Below are positions 1-10,551 of a DNA stretch of 64,000 nucleotides, piece by piece (within the stretch, counting starts at the first letter, position 1; each line of letters begins with the position of its first letter). The position numbers were made by a program, and so were the translations under genes. The notes beneath the pieces were generated by a model. The model saw only the letters and a list, made by a program, of their open reading frames with translations. It did no database searches and was not told the DNA's origin. The DNA comes from Ephemerocybe angulata (taxonomy: Eukaryota; Basidiomycota; Agaricomycetes; Agaricales; Psathyrellaceae): contig JAACJK010000001.1 of assembly GCA_013368325.1 (NCBI GenBank), forward strand, positions 434,001 to 498,000, written 5' to 3'.

Positions 1-790
1 TTTTATCCCTGGCCCCAAGTCGAGGGCAAAACGCAGACGTATCATGATCCTGATGCGTAGCATTGCAAGGCGGCCGGTATCCGAGTCGGATCCTAGTAGA
101 ATGGCCAGAGGGAGAGGATATGGGTGTGGCGAGCATTCCATCATGCGGCGGGCCACATCTGCGAGGACGCCATAAGGTCGTAAGCACCATGTAGCTTTAC
201 AGACAGTAAAGACCGAAGAAATTCTCAACATCTTGACTAGAGTAAAGCTCTGTCAGTCTTCTCAACAAGTTTTCTGTCACAACCAACCCTAAAGACGAAC
301 AACGCACCACTGTAACGGCAAAACCTCGGCGTGCTGGTGTGCAGAGATCGTCTTGAATCCAACCTGGATCAGCGCTGGACTCAACAGGCAACACTCATCT
401 TCACCTCGATCTGACCGGCCGCTAATTAAAAGGTAGAGACGTAGAAGTGGTGGGTCCGGATCGGCAATGTCATGACGAATGGGCTGAGGTGGTGGTGGAG
501 GTCAAGAGGCGATGATCAAAGTTCAACTTGATGGAGTCCAGACTCCGCGCTTATTTGGCGCTTATTTGGGCTCGACCGGACCAAGCCACCGTGATGGAAC
601 AGATGAATCCCCAGTATCATTGATATCCTGATAATCCTTTCTAAGAGATGTAAGAAGTCCAATAAAAGATCGTAGTATACTATGAAAGGTCCTTTGCGCG
701 TGTGACAATCAATCGTAATAACAGTAAATTAAGCATGATGTAGAATGTCAATGATTCCAGAACGCCTGTCCAAAGAAACGAGAAAAACAA
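1..790. other. Intergenic, no gene recognised
   Basis: I see no reading frame with family resemblance and no structured repeat here. The only short ORF (197-394, minus) has no recognisable content. The stretch lies downstream of the minus-strand gene ending at 791. Confidence 0.5.
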
Positions 791-2377
791 TCACTGCCCA
801 CTCGTCGGAGTGAAGCTCCAATCCACTCTCTCCTCGAAGCAAGCCAACGCCAACTGATCAAGGACAGGAACCTGAACATTCGCAGCCGCAAGTGCAAGCG
901 ACTCCAAACTCTCCCAATTCAAGTTCCACGGAAAGTTATCCACAGACACAAAGCCCACTTCCTCCCCAACCGGCTCATACAGAATCCTCCGCACCCTCGG
1001 CATACTGCACGTGGAGAAAAAGTGCCCCAAGTCAACTGTCGTCCTCACATGCAGTATAGAAAGCTCGGGGCACTCGATGTGTACAGGGGCAGCGCCCGTT
1101 CCATCCCCAGGAAACAAGGGTTGAAAGAGCGCTTGCGCAGCCAGCGGCCAGCGGGGGAAGGACGACCTCGGAAGCGCTGGAACATCCCCCCTCGCATGAA
1201 ATCCAGGCACACTAGTCCTCGGCTCGACACCTACGACGGTATCAACAACGAACGTCCGTAGCCTCGGCGCGCTCCTCAAAATGTGCTTGCAGTCCGACAG
1301 CGTCACCAAGCAATGCCGCAGCTCAAGCCTCCTCAGCTGAGCATACGGCAGAGCGATGAGATCGACGAAGGGCGCGGGGAGTGCGGCGTACGCCCCGTCG
1401 CCCCTCCGCCGCCCGAGCATCCCGTCCCACCCGAACTCGACGAGGTTCGGGAACTGGTTCTTGTACCGGAAGGGAGACATGCAGTCGTTCTGGCGCCAGT
1501 CCTCCTTCCTCCGCTTCGACTTGTAGGTGGGGCCCTCGTCGAAGGGGTGCGGGAGAGACTCGAAGTTCCAGTTGGCGCTTGATTCTCGGGGGACTATGAT
1601 GTCGATAGAGTGAATCTCGGCGGCAGTGCTCATTAGAGCTGGGGACGTTAGGAAGGAACACATCTCTTCGTAGCGTTCTTGCATGACTCTGGCGTCGTCC
1701 GAGGGGTTGAGCGAGATTACGAGGGCGAGAGGAGCTTTGTGTATGAGGCTCGTTGAAGCGGTAAACGATTGCGTTGGCGGACCACGGTAGGGCATCAACT
1801 GGTAGTCGAAAGCGGCAAATACCAGCTCTGGTGGGGCGAACTGTGGCAGGAATTTGTCTTCGGGAAGGGCCCGACTATGGGGGATCGCCAGAGGAGAAAC
1901 GGGAAGTGGTGGGTAACGTGTATAGGAAGGTGCTCGTGGATCTTGTTTGGTAGAGCGACTTGGGGGAAGCTCGCGACTAGGAGATGCGGATGGGGAGCGG
2001 AGATCGCGGAATAGCGGCGTGCGGGGGCTTGCATAAGTCTCGTCTGGCGTTGTAGCGCGAGAGGTTGGCGAGCTGTATGAGTATGGGCTCGTGCTGCTGT
2101 TGGACTCTGTGCCACAGCTTGGGTGAGATGGAGAGAGGGGAGCCGGTCTACCGTTCGCCGCAGGAGATCGCGAAGCCGAGTGTTGTTTGTTTCTGGAGGC
2201 GATTTGGGAAATGCGTCTCTGAGCTTTCCTCCACGATGCCCCCCTTGTGGCGAGGATTCCCGAAGTAACCAGCAGAGTTACTCCTACCGCCGTCAGGATA
2301 ACTGCGTGCTTCGACTGTGCCATGAATGGATCTGGGGTGTTTATGGCTTGCTGCTGAAAGAGCAGGGAGAATAACAT
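791..2377 (-). CDS. Membrane-anchored LRR-like hypothetical protein
   Basis: A single-exon ORF of 528 residues. Residues about 24-46 form one hydrophobic segment (AVILTAVGVTLLVTSGI), giving a predicted N-terminal signal anchor. Residues about 50-165 are Ser/Pro/Arg-rich and probably disordered. The rest is globular with leucine-rich stretches such as LRRLELRHCLVTL and APRLRTFVVDTVVG, the spacing usual in LRR domains of fungal F-box proteins, but I find no clear F-box. A second in-frame ATG at residue 19 (2323) sits closer to the hydrophobic segment and could be the true start. Function is not known; the LRR-like half suggests protein binding. It runs in the same direction as the F-box gene at 3087-4943. 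Confidence 0.6.
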   Translation of the reverse strand: MLFSLLFQQQAINTPDPFMAQSKHAVILTAVGVTLLVTSGILATRGASWRKAQRRISQIASRNKQHSASRSPAANGRPAPLSPSHPSCGTESNSSTSPYSYSSPTSRATTPDETYASPRTPLFRDLRSPSASPSRELPPSRSTKQDPRAPSYTRYPPLPVSPLAIPHSRALPEDKFLPQFAPPELVFAAFDYQLMPYRGPPTQSFTASTSLIHKAPLALVISLNPSDDARVMQERYEEMCSFLTSPALMSTAAEIHSIDIIVPRESSANWNFESLPHPFDEGPTYKSKRRKEDWRQNDCMSPFRYKNQFPNLVEFGWDGMLGRRRGDGAYAALPAPFVDLIALPYAQLRRLELRHCLVTLSDCKHILRSAPRLRTFVVDTVVGVEPRTSVPGFHARGDVPALPRSSFPRWPLAAQALFQPLFPGDGTGAAPVHIECPELSILHVRTTVDLGHFFSTCSMPRVRRILYEPVGEEVGFVSVDNFPWNLNWESLESLALAAANVQVPVLDQLALACFEERVDWSFTPTSGQ

Positions 2378-3086
2378 GCTAGAGTCGTCGAAACGTCGAT
2401 GTCGAACAGAAGTTCAGAGCAATGTGAGGGCACAGATAAGATTAGAAGGGAAGAACACCACCAGGTTGAAGGTGGCTCTCTTTATATGTAGGCAAGCGCG
2501 CTTCGTTTCTTTGTCACGGTGGACCTTCGCCATCATCAAGCGCCTAAGCGGAAACAAAGCCGACAAAAGACCTGTGCCATGGCCGTTTGTGCCATTCGAA
2601 ATAACCTTGGATACGCTCTGGTTCCGATAGCAACGAAATCGTTCAGCACCCGCAATGCCTTCGATGCGCAAAGGCTTGTTTTATGGCTGCTAAGATTCCA
2701 TGTAGGTCATTCTAGTTTGAGCGGTAAGCTGGCTTGGACTTGCCTTCTGGGCATGGTTGAATTCAACCGAGTCTCTTATCACCCTGATCCACTTCAGGGA
2801 TATAACGTTCCCGCTTTGAGAAAGACGAAGAGGGCTGTCCATTGTGCATAATGGTGGTGATGGCGATGGCGGGAAGGAAGAATGCGCTTTGAGGATCGGG
2901 ATGCCGCGGCGCCGGCTGCGCCACAAGCTGTCATGGCAAACTTCGACAAAGCAATACAATTGTGCACCCGCGCGCTTGCACAGCTCTTCTACTAAGTACA
3001 ACAGCTTCAAGCACTTCAGTCTAATGCGGGTCCAATACAACAAATATGAAGTCAGTAGCAAGTTATGGGCTTGGTCAATTCAAAAA
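2378..3086. other. Intergenic between two minus-strand genes
   Basis: Presumed promoter of the gene ending at 791 and 3' flank of the gene ending at 3087. Short ORFs on both strands overlap each other and show no family signal. No repeat seen. Confidence 0.4.
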
Positions 3087-4943
3087 TCAAGAAACCCCAG
3101 CTCGACGATTCATCCTCGCCTTGACAAACGCATCAAACCTCTCAGGAACGTCCTCGCTCGCATCCACGACAAACGAAATCCTCTTCAACCTCGGGAGAAG
3201 ACCCCTATGATCAATCTTCTCCAGGAACCGTGCATCCGTCGAGAAGTCCTTGATATGCAACGTCTTAAGCTTCTCCGTGCGTTCGAAGATTCGCAGGTAC
3301 TCCCCATTCGTGATAACGGGTGCCACAACACGCCGGTGCATCGTATTTTCCAATGCCAGCATTAGGTAGGTTAGGGGCGGACCTGTCGAGGTCTGCAGAG
3401 AGTTCGATTTGGGAGAAGCGCACGCGTCTTCAACCGCGGCGCAGCCGCTCCGATCCAGCATGTCGATGAGGGCGGCACCCAAATAAGGCTCGGGCTCGTT
3501 AAGAGACGACATGGTGATATGGAGCTTTTGAAGGGAGGGGAGGGTAAGGCGAGAGAGGATAGGGGCGATGTATCCAATCTTCTTCAGGGTGAGTTCCTTC
3601 AGCCCACCCAGGCGGACAGCCGAGTCGTGAGCGGGATCGAGCGAGTTCGTGCTGTCAGAATTGTCGTCTTCGGACCCCGCTCCGCCCTCGTTTTGCTCTT
3701 CGTCGTCCAGGGCCTGCCCGATATGGAGGTTCGCTACCCCGTGGGTGACATCATGCAGCGGACCCAGCGTTATAGCGAGCGGCAGGCGGAGGGACGGGGT
3801 GAAGACGAGGGAACAGCGCTGAAGCGCGTTGGAGCACTTGGCTAGGAACGAGACATTGTCCTCGTACGAGTCGCCCGTCTTCAGGTCGAGGTCGACGAGT
3901 TGGGCCCAGGGGATCCAGTCCCAGGAGTGGATCTTTTGGCATGGGAGGTCGAGGACGAGGGATATAAGTGCGGGCATCGAGCCGCGCAGGCGAATGGAGT
4001 GGGGGGAGTGGAGGGTACCTGGACCCTCTGAATCTGAATCCGGGTCGACCGAATCGTTGCTGTCGTTGTCCACCAGGGAAAACGGTTTAATTTGAGCGGA
4101 ATCGGTGAACCACCCGTCCAAGGACAACTGTTCGAGGTTTGTCCAGATGTGTTCTTCCTTCGGCGATGCTGGGGCCTCGCCAGCGTCCATGAGCCATACG
4201 GGGGGCTTTGTCTCCGGGGACGGTTCCAGGTAGAAGAGGGGCGCCAAGATGTCCAAATCCTGCATGTAAATCTTGAGCGCCTTCCAGCGATGGCAATTTC
4301 GGAGTAGGAAGGAAGCGAATACAGGGGCGATGATGTGACGCTTGGACACTAGGAGCTTGAGAGACCAAGGGAGTTGGCCTGAGCGACAGAACCACGTTTC
4401 GAGATGCGGCGCGAAGGTGTCGAGCCCAAAATCGTTGCAGTATATGTGCAGCTCCAGAGAGGACCACAATATCGCGACATCGTGCAGGAGGTGCTGCCAG
4501 TCCTTAGACACGCGCGTCAACGTCGAGAGTTGGCGTGCTTCGGGCCAATGGCTTGCTGAACCTTCCTCCGCTTCTGGTGCCTTGCCTGCAGTTAGAGTGG
4601 GAGCGGCGGCAAGTCCGATAATTCCCTGTCGTACCAGAATATTGGCACTGGGAGCAGCCTCTGCGGGAATATCGGGGGTGCTCCAAACAGCGAACTTCAT
4701 AATCTCGATCCACACATCGACTGGAAGGCGCCGGAAGGGAGACATGATGCTCGCATATCCTTTCCTCCTGTCCTTGAGTTTCGAGTGCCTGGTGCTCAGC
4801 TCTTCAAGGGTCTGCTCTGCGAGCGCCAGCTCGACGTCCAGTTCGCCGAGGGAGTCGTCCAGCGACGATATCCTTTGCAAAAGGTACGACTCTTCGTGCT
4901 CCGAAGGGGGCGCGTTCGTCTGAAGAAGAGGTGCGAGGTCCAT
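3087..4943 (-). CDS. F-box protein with N-terminal coiled coil
   Basis: A 618-residue single-exon gene. The open frame extends three codons upstream with TTG, so the first ATG (MDLAPLL) at 4943 is taken. Residues about 20-60 form a coiled coil (SSLDDSLGELDVELALAEQ and following), directly followed by an F-box-like motif, MSPFRRLPVDVWIEIMKFAV. This order, coiled coil then F-box then a long leucine-rich tail, is the standard architecture of the very large agaricomycete F-box family. The tail carries LRR-like segments (LEQLSLDGW, LKELTLKKIGY, LQKLHITMSSL) and acidic patches. By family knowledge it would act as a substrate adaptor of an SCF ubiquitin ligase; the target is unknown. It is not closely related to the F-box-like paralogues elsewhere in the window. 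Confidence 0.85.
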   Translation of the reverse strand: MDLAPLLQTNAPPSEHEESYLLQRISSLDDSLGELDVELALAEQTLEELSTRHSKLKDRRKGYASIMSPFRRLPVDVWIEIMKFAVWSTPDIPAEAAPSANILVRQGIIGLAAAPTLTAGKAPEAEEGSASHWPEARQLSTLTRVSKDWQHLLHDVAILWSSLELHIYCNDFGLDTFAPHLETWFCRSGQLPWSLKLLVSKRHIIAPVFASFLLRNCHRWKALKIYMQDLDILAPLFYLEPSPETKPPVWLMDAGEAPASPKEEHIWTNLEQLSLDGWFTDSAQIKPFSLVDNDSNDSVDPDSDSEGPGTLHSPHSIRLRGSMPALISLVLDLPCQKIHSWDWIPWAQLVDLDLKTGDSYEDNVSFLAKCSNALQRCSLVFTPSLRLPLAITLGPLHDVTHGVANLHIGQALDDEEQNEGGAGSEDDNSDSTNSLDPAHDSAVRLGGLKELTLKKIGYIAPILSRLTLPSLQKLHITMSSLNEPEPYLGAALIDMLDRSGCAAVEDACASPKSNSLQTSTGPPLTYLMLALENTMHRRVVAPVITNGEYLRIFERTEKLKTLHIKDFSTDARFLEKIDHRGLLPRLKRISFVVDASEDVPERFDAFVKARMNRRAGVS

Positions 4944-5419
4944 TAGAGTCAATCGGTCGTCGTGGGTGGATCCTGTCCGTGTAAAGTGGTGAGAGACGTA
5001 GCCTCTTTCCCTGATTCATGGTGTTCCAGTGTTCATTCCGACTTCGACTGCCAAGGGAAATTTCGCGAGTTTCGGTACAATAACGACGAGTTGAAATGCG
5101 ACATTTCATTCAGCCTTGGGGTTTGAGCTGGCATGGCCTGTGTGCATCCAGAAGTGGTGGTTCGCTGCACTCGCTGGCCAGGCGCGGCTAGTCGTTCCGC
5201 CGACATTTTTGAACTCCGTTCCCGAAGGGATAAACCTCGAACGATGCACCACTTGGAATGGCAGCGACGCGGACGACGTGCTTGCACCTGCACTCTCCGG
5301 TGGCCACAACCTCCACGGTACCAACTCATCGTCCGCCAAGTTCACCCTTCTCGGCGACAAGAAGCTCTACTTTATTTCCACGGGTAGCCTTGCTGTCGGG
5401 TCCTTCAGGCTTGTGCAGG

Positions 5420-6756
5420 GATAGTAAACAGACGCTGCTCAAGCGCGCGTCGGAAATTTAAATGATTGAAACTCCGCAGGCATCATTTTGTGAGCAGTCG
5501 GGGCGTTCCCACCTCATTCCCATCCTCCCATCTCTCTCGTCGCTGCCGTCCTGTTCGTCGCCGCAGGCGACCCTTTCCGCGCTCCGCGCGCGGTGGGAAC
5601 TTCGCCGAAGGCGTTCCTGCCTGCAAATTTCCGCCGGGGGCGGTGTGGGGGGTACCAACCAGCAAATTTCGCCGCAGGCGTTGGGGTGGGCGGGCGGGCC
5701 CGCGTGGTCTGTCGGTTGGCTGGGTCAGGGAAGATGGGGAGAGCGGGATGCGATTCCCCGCCAGGTTGACTTTCCAAGGTGCGCAGTGAACCTCTAGCTC
5801 ACCACACTGATGCCGTTGTCCTAGGAAAGCGTAGGTCTTTTGCGGCGCCGGCCGCGACGGCTGGGGTTCCACCCCAGACCCCGCTGGGGGACGGCTGTCC
5901 CCCAGACCCCCTGCAGCCTGCGGCGCATTGAGGGGCTGCGCCCCCCAAACCCCCGCTCGCCTGCGGCGTGGAGCCTTTGGCTCATTGAGGGGCTGCGCCC
6001 CCCAAACCCCCGCTCGCCTTCGGCGTTGAGCCTGCGGCTCATTGGGGGATTGCATCCCCCAAACCCCCGCCTCGTCTTCGACGAGAGGCCTAACGGCCAT
6101 TGGGGGTGCAACCCCCAAACCCCCGCTCGCCTCCGGCGTGGAGCCTTCGGCTCATTGAGGGGCTGCGCCCCCCAAACCCCCGCTTGCCTGCGGCGCTTAG
6201 CCTCGTTGTACATTAGTTATATATGTATTCCAATTAAAATTTTCTCAATTTCCGTCCTATGGAAGAGTCTGAAACCAGCTTCGATTGGAGGTAATCTAAG
6301 GTACGTGAATCTAGCGATCTCGGCGTGATTGAATCCGTTTTTCTTTCTTCTTCCTCTTGAACGGCACCAACCCTGGGCTGTACTCCTCACTATCTCCCTC
6401 TACACCATCGTCCAACTGATCCCCTAGCCTCAGTGATACGACTGACGAGCCGCGCGACATATTCTCCAAGCGGTCGAGAATGTCGGGCGTCAGGAACTGC
6501 CGGTACGGCGCAAGTTTCTCCTCCTGCGTTGCACCCTCTGAAGTCAATAGCACCTCCTTCACAGCCTCCCAAAGCCCATCGTGTGCAACTTGCAGCTTCA
6601 TGGTATATGGATCAAACGATGCAGGAACAGGAAAACGAGAGCGACGCGACAACCGAACCGGCGGTTTGCCGAGATTGGCGCGTCGCGTCGCTTACAAAGC
6701 ATTTTCAAATTCCGCTCAACTCCGACGCGCGCTTGAGCAGCGTGAGTCCAAATTCC
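5420..6756. mobile_element. Non-autonomous transposon, Mutator-like (MULE) candidate
   Basis: The element interrupts the DUF4097-like gene. The flanking host sequence CTTGTGCAGG occurs at both borders (5410-5419 and 6757-6766), a 9-10 bp target-site duplication. Just inside each end lies an inverted match: GCTGCTCAAGCGCGCGTCGG at 5434-5453, and its reverse complement at 6722-6741. A 9-10 bp duplication fits Mutator-like elements. No transposase frame is visible in 1.34 kb, so it is non-autonomous. The interior holds a GC-rich tandem repeat (5926-6210), an inverted repeat GCGACGCGAC/GTCGCGTCGC near 6641-6691, and an open frame without a good start (6311-6652, minus, with VAHDGLWEAVKEVLL) that may be a captured host fragment. 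Confidence 0.8.
5926..6210. repeat. GC-rich tandem repeat, about 57-bp unit, five copies
   Basis: Units begin with CATTG at 5926, 5983, 6040, 6098 and 6153, so the period is 55-58 bp. Each holds a short dyad (GGGGCTGCGCCCC or a variant such as GGGGGTGCAACCCCC) followed by an AAACCCCCGC tract. The unit length creates long meaningless open frames on both strands. It lies inside the transposon and may supply internal structure or copy-number variation. Confidence 0.8.
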
Positions 6757-7854
6757 CTTGTGCAGGCTGAGGAACGGATCGGGAAGGAGATCGATACCCA
6801 GGTGGTTGCGACCTCAAATGGAGAAGGCGACCGAGATCACGAACACCTCTTGGACTTGGTAAGGGTATGCAGGATCTCAAAAGAAGATGAAGAGGATGTT
6901 ACCGGCGTTGGTATCTTTGTATGTGGCAACTTGACCGGATGAACATAAGACGAGGTTCATTAACTTATGTTGCATTTTAGACACCCAACTACGACAACCG
7001 CGGGGGACACCCCTGGTGGCCCCTTCGCTTTGCTGTCGCCGTCGAGCTTCCCCGCGCGCTCTCGTCAAATTTATCTACGGCCCCGCTTGCCATATCCAGC
7101 TTCACAACACACCTCCCCCTCTTCGCACACGATGTTCTACTCACCAGCGCCAGCGTCGTCTTCACCGACGTTTTCCTTCTTACTGAAGACACTCACGTCA
7201 CTGCCAACATCACAGCAGAGCACCTGGGGGTCATCTCCACAAACGGCCCTATCAAAGGCGAGTTCTCCGCGTCCGGGAGCATGATGCTCGTAGCGTCGAA
7301 TGCAGAGATCGACGTGACGGTTTCCGGGTCACACGACGCATCCCAAGAGAACGGGACATTCCTGCAAATCACGGCGAACGACGGGCGCATCAACGCACGG
7401 ATGTCGCTCCTCTCCACAGGATACGAGGAGGGAAAGGGGGGAAAGTTCAACCTAATTGTGTCGACGACAAACGCAGGTGTTAATCTGACGTTCCCGCAGG
7501 CTCCGGTCGAGTCTACGATGGAACTTTGGGCGGTGTCCTCGAATGGGGGAGTTGATGTTGCTATGCATCCTACGTACGAAGGCAGCTTTAGGTTGGAGTC
7601 GTATGAGGGGCACCAGCCTGAAATCAGAATCGGGGAGGGCGATCAGGACCCCGAGGAGAAGGGGAGGACGAGAACGGTGAGGACTACGGTATGGGCGAAG
7701 GATCGAGTCCTGGGGGAAACGTTCTGGGGGGAAGGGGGTGAGAAGAAGGACTCTAGGAGTCTTGCACTGCTTTCTACGTCCACCGGTCCTGTGGTACTGC
7801 GATTTGAGGGATAGTAGGATGTCATGCGAGGTGGATGAACTGACGATCATGAAT

Positions 7855-7950
7855 TCGTTGTATCGCAGATAGTCTACAATCTCCATGACCCTACCATGCC
7901 GCATGCCACAAGAAATCTAGATCTATCCTCCTGGAGAAAGGGCAACAGAT
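7855..7950 (-). pseudogene. Relic: C-terminal end of an F-box-like family member
   Basis: The minus strand carries the family's terminal signature in two broken frames: CPFSRRI then FLW, and, after a frameshift, VMEIVDYL. Intact members read CPFSGRVVFLWDR and LEIVDYL at this spot. The upstream part of that gene copy is missing. It sits directly downstream of pseudogene copy A, so the minus-strand array was once at least one copy longer. Confidence 0.6.
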
Positions 7951-8264
7951 ACTTACTTCTTTGAAAATAACAAGTTCGTTCTTTGGAATATAAATCGTGG
8001 TAAGCTCCGGTGTCACCTGTGAGTGCTCCAGTTGGGCGCTAGTTTGAGGCGTTGCCCAGCGCTTCCCTTCTCACTCTCTGATCCAGCTGCGACTCCTCAA
8101 GCGTCGTGATAGGGCCTATCAGAAATGTCTAGAAACTGACCTTTCACCGAGTATGGTTTTTGAGATCGGATGGTCGACTTGAAGACCGACGACGTGACAA
8201 TGAAGCTGATTCGCCTCCAAAGATACCGTTTACAAGATACATACTGAAGAGCCACGGCGGCGCA

Positions 8265-9989
8265 CTACAAATAGTCCACAATCTCCAGCATCGTGTCTTC
8301 CAATAACGTACGGTCCCACATGAAAACGGCCCGCCCGGAGAAAGGGCAAACCTTCACGTCCTCAAGAAGGGTATCCTCGTTTTCCGGGTACTTGAAGTCT
8401 GCCTCTAAATCCTGACAGGGTTCCGCCACCCCCGATGCTTCAGGTTCATGGAGGGTTATGGTAACATCGGCGCTGTTGGGAAGATCTTCCCAAACGTAAC
8501 CCCATCCACCTTCGGCACACTCAAAACGATGCACTGGCCAGGTCGGACGGCTGCTGCGGTAACGTGGTGGGCCCAGAGAGCGAAGGGTGCTTTCAGACGT
8601 TTCTTCCGGATAAAAATCGAAGCTGAACTCCCAGATTCTGTGCGAGCTAGCCTTGTCCATCATGTCGTATTTGACCACGCCGGTGCTTCGTATCGACCTT
8701 GGAAGCATCACATAGCTAGCCTTTCCTGGCAGTGATGTCGGGTGAGTGAAAGTGTGTGTGATGGAGGGTTGCTCGGGTGACAAGGGCTGCAGATCGACGA
8801 ATCCATGCTTGACGGGTCTCCACGAAAATTGTGACAAATTAATGGCGTGGACGCCTTTGCCTGTTATAGTGAACAGGTAGCCTTGCTGCATGTAGAACTG
8901 ATGTGTAGATGAGTTGGAATAACCAATCTAGATGCGCAAGGGGCAGTACGAACTGTAGAGCATTCCGGATTCTCCCAGAATGAAAATGCCTCGTCGGGTT
9001 GGAGGGTGTTCCAGAGAAGAATGTTGCCTGGGGATAGTTCGAGGGCGACCTGATTCTCGATTTGTGCCGCGGAAACGTCACCGGTGGCCTTTCGAGCGAC
9101 GCAAAGTCTTCCTAGTAGCTTTATGGTGTATTCCCCGGATTCGGGGAGGCTTATCTCAAACCGGTGGAATGCGGAAAGTCTAGAGTCGCCAAGCGGCAGA
9201 TCTCCGAGTCGACCATGACTGAGAAAATATGTGGGAGCGTGAGCAATCTTCCAAGACTAGGATAGCTACTCACTTTGCAGAGATATATGGAGGAATTTCG
9301 TCAAAGTGATGCTCCTGCAGCACGATCCGCAGGGCATTGTGCTCGTCGACAATGTATACATCCAGCATTGTGACAGATGAGCTGCAGTGAAACTTATGCG
9401 ACGACAAGACGACTGGTTCGTCCAATTTTCCAGGTAGGCCCAAGTCCCATAGGAGCAACCACGTTCCATCCACAGTGATAAGAAAACGGCCCCCTGGAAC
9501 CAGATACGTGCTGGAGATACCAGGGTGTGGGTTCTTAGTATGAGGCCTGTCAAGGTAAAGCGGTAGATAGGTCTCTTCGGCTTCGTAATCTTCAGCGTCG
9601 CCTTCCTCGGCCAGGTCCCCGTATGCCTTGACCGGGAGATAGCGCGCTTTGGCTCGGTCGTACATGTCATCGCCGTTCTTGCAAAACTCCTTGAATCGCC
9701 AGATGCCAATGCATGCGTTCTTGTACTCTAAAGCGGTTGAGAGTCCGTTGTAGGTTGACCAGAAAAGCCCTTCGTTATGGCATTGATTCTTTAGGCAGGC
9801 TTTCCATATTTCCGTGCTCCCTTCGATGAGGTTGTTCAGATCTTTGCAGGTCTGACCAACAAAACTTTGTTAGTCAAATTCCACCAAAACAATTATCTCC
9901 TGAGAGACTGACTTGCTGCAAGTGAACTATATCAGAGGCCTTAAGTTCGTTATAACCAACGTCCGGAGTTCAGGAGGCAGGGTTCTCAT
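8265..9989 (-). pseudogene. F-box-like family copy A (subfamily 1), frameshifted F-box exon
   Basis: Four exons by comparison with copies B and D: 9989-9913, 9851-9274, 9218-8954 and 8897-8265. Exons 2-4 are open and in phase, with the family motifs LVPGGRFLITV, WLLLWDLGLPG, HRFEISLPESGEYTIKLLG, QQGYLFTITGKGV and CPFSGRAVFMWDR, ending in LEIVDYL. Exon 1 is 77 nt instead of the 78 nt seen in all other copies: one base is missing between the codons for VIT and ASDIVHLQQ, so translation from the conserved ATG hits TAG inside the F-box. Either the gene is dead or a downstream start gives a protein without F-box. Its downstream flank is homologous to that of copy B, so the two arose by tandem duplication. 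Confidence 0.8.
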
Positions 9990-10551
9990 TTGGGCGGTCA
10001 AAGTAAGAAGCAAAGCCTTGTGGCCAGCACAATGTGCCACGAGCCTGCCACGTTCTCCGCAAATTGAAAAAGTTGGCGCCACCCCGAAAACGCGAACAAA
10101 CCAACATCATGCGCGCGTTTTGGGGGCGCCATTTTGTGAGCGCTTCTTCCCCAACAATACGCACTGTACCGCCGTAATATTTAATACATTAGACAGGTGT
10201 TATGTAGGACAGGTGTTATGTAGAAGAGCACAATGATATAGTAGATTTGTAGCGAATGTGCTTGCATGAGCAAGGTGTTTCCCGCGCCGAGCCATCGAAT
10301 TGTGGCTTTCGCCCACTGGCAGTCCCTTCTCAGTCTCTGATCAAGCTGCGACTCCTCGAGTGCCGTGACAGGACCTATCAGAAATGTTTCGAAACTGACC
10401 TTTCACCGAGTATGGCTTTTGAGATCGGCCGTCCTGACTCCTGCGAGGTTCTCTCGAATGGTAGACTTGAAGACCACGGCGTTACAATGAAGCTGATTCG
10501 CCTCCAAAGATACCGTTTACAAGATACATATTGAAGAGCCACAGCGGCACA
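9990..10551. other. Spacer between copies A and B with hairpin and 16-bp tandem repeat
   Basis: No gene. An imperfect inverted repeat lies at 10075-10094 and 10114-10130 (GGCGCC...CCCGAAAACGCG against CGCGTTTTGGGGGCGCC). A perfect 16-bp tandem duplication, GACAGGTGTTATGTAG, lies at 10192-10223. The part from about 10270 to 10551 matches 8005-8264, the 3' flank of copy A. Confidence 0.7.

Larger units (their letters stand above)
5150..7814 (+). pseudogene. Broken DUF4097/DUF7330-like membrane protein gene
   Basis: This is a damaged paralogue of the intact gene at 51178-52812. The left part (about 5185-5419) encodes the counterpart of VPPGVVLEKCTTWDGND and of KKLFFLSTGSLASGSF. A 1.34-kb transposon follows. 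Coding resumes at 6767 (CRISKEDEEDVTGVGIF), crosses an intron (donor about 6917, acceptor TTTTAG at 6980), and ends with the beta-rich domain at 6981-7814. Joining the flanks across one copy of the target duplication keeps the frame, so the insertion was probably the first lesion. The 5' exon with the cytosolic tail and transmembrane segment, present in the paralogue, is not recognisable upstream, so the copy is also 5'-truncated. Despite this, the 3' exon is still fully open. Confidence 0.8.

Noticed and set aside
1022..1661. Several ORFs opposite and overlapping the LRR-like gene
   Set aside because: Arg/Pro-rich shadows caused by high GC at third codon positions of the real gene.
5926..6210. 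Possible CRISPR-like array
   Set aside because: Units are contiguous, without unique spacers, inside a eukaryotic transposon.
5483..6328. Long Gly/Arg/Pro-rich ORFs on both strands
   Set aside because: They are generated by the 57-bp GC-rich tandem repeat inside the transposon.
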